From: DATDYA01 sp035289165
GTDB lineage: Bacteria; Patescibacteriota; Patescibacteriia; Magasanikbacterales; GWA2-37-8
Length of the DNA: 16,184 bases
Direction: 5' to 3'
NCBI GenBank assembly: GCA_035289165.1
Contig: DATDYA010000036.1
Location: 1 to 16,184, forward strand
Part shown: one piece after another, positions 14,577 to 16,184 of the stretch
Position numbering within the stretch: position 1 is the first letter of the stretch
Layout of the letters: each line of letters opens with the position of its first letter
Made by a program: the position numbers and the translations under genes
The notes under the pieces: model-generated
Database searches by the model: none
What the model was told of the DNA's origin: nothing
The model's input: only the letters and a program-made list of their open reading frames with translations

Positions 14577-14605
14577 AAAAGCCCCGCCTCTAGAAAGAGG
14601 CGGGG
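14577..14605 (-). terminator. Strong terminator after the DUF2680-like gene
   Basis: A perfect 9-base-pair G+C-rich stem, CCCCGCCTC (14605-14597 on the minus strand) with GAGGCGGGG (14590-14582), a 6-base loop, then C and TTTTGTTTGA. It is the strongest hairpin in the window and separates this gene from the cupin gene. Confidence 0.92.
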
Positions 14606-14621
14606 GCCTGTTTAATGATTG

Positions 14622-15068
14622 TTATAACCCCATCATTCTCATGCCACCCCCGTGACGACCGCCCATCATTTTGCCTTTACCATTCAATTCTCTTGACTGC
14701 ATGAATTTCAGTCTGGCGTCGGCTTGGGCTTGCGTTAATTTACCCTGGCTGACTAAATTTTGTAACTGTTCCTTCATTTCAGCTTCGCGCGCGGCTTTCA
14801 TTTTGGCCTGAAGATCGGCTTCGGAAATGCCTTTTTCAGCCGCAATCTCTTTTAAAGTTTTTCCTTCGGCCCATTTGGATTTCATCTCATCGGCCGAGAG
14901 GCCGAGTATGCTGGCCTGTTCGGCAATCATGCTCTCCCAATGATTAGCCACGGCCGCGGGATCGGATTTCCACATGCCGCCGAACCCGCCGTGAGCAAAA
15001 ACAGTTGAGGCACCAAAAAGCGCAAACAAAGCAATAGCTGGAACGATAATTAATGATTTTTTCTTCAT
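14622..15068 (-). CDS. Secreted Met/Gly/His-rich protein, DUF2680-like
   Basis: 148 residues with a clear signal peptide: MKKK, a hydrophobic core, cleavage after VFA (near residue 25). The mature protein starts HGGFGGMW. The middle (about 45-115) is helical, with the pattern LGLSADEMKSKWAEGKTLKEIAAEKGIS followed by a second such unit and 'QGKLTQAQADARL', resembling DUF2680 (Bacillus YckD-like) exported proteins of unknown function. The last 20 residues are rich in Gly, Met, His, Lys and Arg, with HGGGMRMMG, which could bind metal ions such as copper (inference). It lies next to an ECF sigma/anti-sigma pair on the same strand, a usual position for a target gene. Ends at a strong terminator. 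No Shine-Dalgarno before the ATG. Confidence 0.85.
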   Translation of the reverse strand: MKKKSLIIVPAIALFALFGASTVFAHGGFGGMWKSDPAAVANHWESMIAEQASILGLSADEMKSKWAEGKTLKEIAAEKGISEADLQAKMKAAREAEMKEQLQNLVSQGKLTQAQADARLKFMQSRELNGKGKMMGGRHGGGMRMMGL

Positions 15069-15087
15069 GGTTTTTAAGTTAAGAATT

Positions 15088-15133
15088 AAATAGGCTAGCC
15101 TTCTATCTATACTACATAGTGACCAGCCTATTT
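15088..15133. repeat. Inverted repeat in the DUF2680-like gene promoter region
   Basis: AAATAGGCT (15088-15096) and AGCCTATTT (15125-15133) are perfect 9-base inverted copies 28 bases apart; the match extends outward with one extra base (GAATT/ATTC). Between them, on the minus strand, is a possible -10 TATAGA (near 15105-15110). The arrangement could be paired operator sites looping the promoter, or a long hairpin ending the anti-sigma transcript. No standard -35 was found. Confidence 0.4.
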
Positions 15134-15158
15134 ATTCCATTTTGTTTTTATTTCTTGT

Positions 15159-15968
15159 TTACTCTACTAAAATTCTAAATTCCTTTGCCCCACTACCACA
15201 AGGCAAAAGAGGACGGCGTTCGTTCATGGGCCCAAACTCGCGGTGGATGCCACGCCGGATCATTAACAAATCTTCTTCGCCTAGGACCCGCATGTCTAAG
15301 GCGACAAATACCACCCCATCGTGCCCACCAACAGCCAGAACAAACATGCCGGGCACCAAGTCTTCCTTTAGCGGCCGAACCATTCTGGTTAGGTCGATCC
15401 GCTTTAGGCAATCCGGGGTTTGGATGTTAATAAACCCATCCCCTACTTCCACTATTTTCCCAGCCGCACCGTTCTCCCTTTGTTTTAAACCGTGGGAAAG
15501 AAAAGGACGAAGGAATCTTGCTGGTTGGTGGTTGTTAAAAGTTTCGTCTTCAATTTTTTCAGACAAATTGGTAAACGCCAGGGCCGTACCAACAAAAACT
15601 ATTACACCCAATAAGCCAACGGCAGAAAAAGTAAACGGCCGTTGGTAAAAAACACCACTCTTTTTTAAAATCCAGCCAGATAAGAGTATTAGCACAATTA
15701 AAGCAACAACAAGAAAATACGGGAAAGATTCAAGAAAAGCATTAACACCTCGGCTGCCAAAACTTAAGTACCATAAGTTATCCGTGGCTTGGAGATAAAA
15801 GAGGGCCAGGCTAAAAAACAAGACAGCCAGTAAAATTGTTAAAACCAAAGCACTACCCAGGCCTAATTTTTCGGCCAGAAAGATATATCTGGAACGTAAT
15901 TTTACTTGGCCACCTTTAATACTTTCCATCACCTTGTTCTCAAGGTTAGGATTTTTGTTTGGCTCCAT
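15159..15968 (-). CDS. Three-helix membrane protein, probable anti-sigma factor
   Basis: 269 residues. A 35-residue basic cytosolic N-terminus (MEPNKNPNLENKVMESIK) is followed by three membrane helices (about 38-60, 83-101, 112-132). A C-terminal domain of about 135 residues is predicted outside, by the helix count. That domain contains a small beta-barrel-like segment (GKIVEVGDGFINIQ, then LVPGMFVLAVGGHDG) resembling DUF5666-type domains. The gene overlaps the end of the ECF sigma gene by 23 bases, the usual arrangement for a sigma factor and its membrane-bound inhibitor. The zinc-binding HxxxCxxC motif of many anti-sigma factors is absent, so it would have to hold its sigma factor in another way. 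The assignment rests on context and topology, not on a recognised inhibitory domain. The ATG at 15968 is the first in frame after the upstream gene's end. Confidence 0.65.
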   Translation of the reverse strand: MEPNKNPNLENKVMESIKGGQVKLRSRYIFLAEKLGLGSALVLTILLAVLFFSLALFYLQATDNLWYLSFGSRGVNAFLESFPYFLVVALIVLILLSGWILKKSGVFYQRPFTFSAVGLLGVIVFVGTALAFTNLSEKIEDETFNNHQPARFLRPFLSHGLKQRENGAAGKIVEVGDGFINIQTPDCLKRIDLTRMVRPLKEDLVPGMFVLAVGGHDGVVFVALDMRVLGEEDLLMIRRGIHREFGPMNERRPLLPCGSGAKEFRILVE

Positions 15969-16184
15969 ACATTTCTTGTAGTAAATACTCTTTTAACATT
16001 TTTTTACCCCGCATAATTAATGTTCCGACAGTATTGCGTGGTAAACGTAAGATGTCGGAAATTTCTTCATAGGACTTTTGCTCGAAATAATACAGGATAA
16101 TTGGCTCACGGTACTTTTCTTTTATCTTACTAAGACACTCTTCCATCTTTTCTTTCAGCAAACTGGCATCGACTTCTTTTTTTA
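15946..16184 (-). CDS. ECF RNA polymerase sigma factor, C-terminal part
   Basis: Only the last 79 residues are visible; the frame stays open to the window edge, so the TTG at 16161 is not taken as the start. The segment is sigma region 4 of the ECF (sigma-70 family) type. It has the sequence YREPIILYYFEQKSYEEIS, matching the usual 'xRxVxxLxxxxxxSYxEIA', and a helix-turn-helix DILRLPRNTVGTLIMRGKKML that reads the -35 element. Region 2 lies outside the window. It would switch RNA polymerase to a stress or envelope regulon when the overlapping downstream membrane protein releases it. The 23-base overlap implies translational coupling. Confidence 0.88.
   Translation of the reverse strand, partial: KKEVDASLLKEKMEECLSKIKEKYREPIILYYFEQKSYEEISDILRLPRNTVGTLIMRGKKMLKEYLLQEMYGAKQKS

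Noticed and set aside
15142..15648. A plus-strand open frame of 168 codons opposite the membrane anti-sigma-like gene.
   Set aside because: No domain and many basic and Pro residues typical of antisense frames. The minus-strand gene has clear membrane helices and overlaps the sigma gene.
16141..16161. TTG at 16161 as start of a short sigma-like protein.
   Set aside because: The frame is open to the window edge and region 4 alone is not a complete sigma factor, so the gene is cut by the window.

Overview
The window looks like a chromosomal piece of a Patescibacteria/CPR-type bacterium. This is inferred from tightly packed genes, almost no Shine-Dalgarno sequences, short leaders, an AT-leaning base composition, and a two-helix VirB2/TrbC-like segment with the 'TINPEL' ending often seen in CPR surface proteins. 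The standard bacterial code fits. All twelve intact or 5'-truncated genes whose ends are visible stop with TAA. No rRNA, tRNA, CRISPR array or insertion sequence was seen.

Layout. 1-225: a GC-rich end holding the first 27 codons of a minus-strand gene, with a strong Shine-Dalgarno sequence and a foldable leader, unlike the rest of the window. 226-1744: a phosphomannomutase/phosphoglucomutase gene on the minus strand with its own terminator and promoter. 1679-1727: a divergent promoter pair sharing one palindromic -10 box. 1764-10320: a plus-strand cluster of clpC; a large disordered membrane protein; a membrane-anchored beta-propeller protein (own promoter, nearly leaderless); a DsbA-like oxidoreductase; and a cysteine-rich protein joining a VirB2-like membrane hairpin to a zinc peptidoglycan amidase. 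10324-10523: the frameshifted start of a paralogue of that last protein. 10516-11889: radA, ending at a strong terminator. 11939-14047: recG on the minus strand, convergent with radA. 14118-15068: a cupin gene and a secreted DUF2680-like gene, each with its own terminator. 15159-16184: an ECF sigma factor (cut by the window end) overlapping a three-helix membrane protein that is probably its anti-sigma factor.

How the genes may work together (inference). The run 4282-10523 reads as a cell-envelope module. DsbA would form disulfides in the cysteine-rich outer domains of the amidase fusion. The amidase would cut peptide stems from peptidoglycan where a pilus or transport channel is built. The propeller protein and the disordered membrane protein would act as scaffold or sensor. 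ClpC upstream may supply protein turnover or remodelling. The ECF/anti-sigma pair at the right end is a separate signalling unit that may control the secreted DUF2680-like protein next to it. PMM/PGM (sugar phosphates for glycans), RadA and RecG (recombination) are housekeeping.
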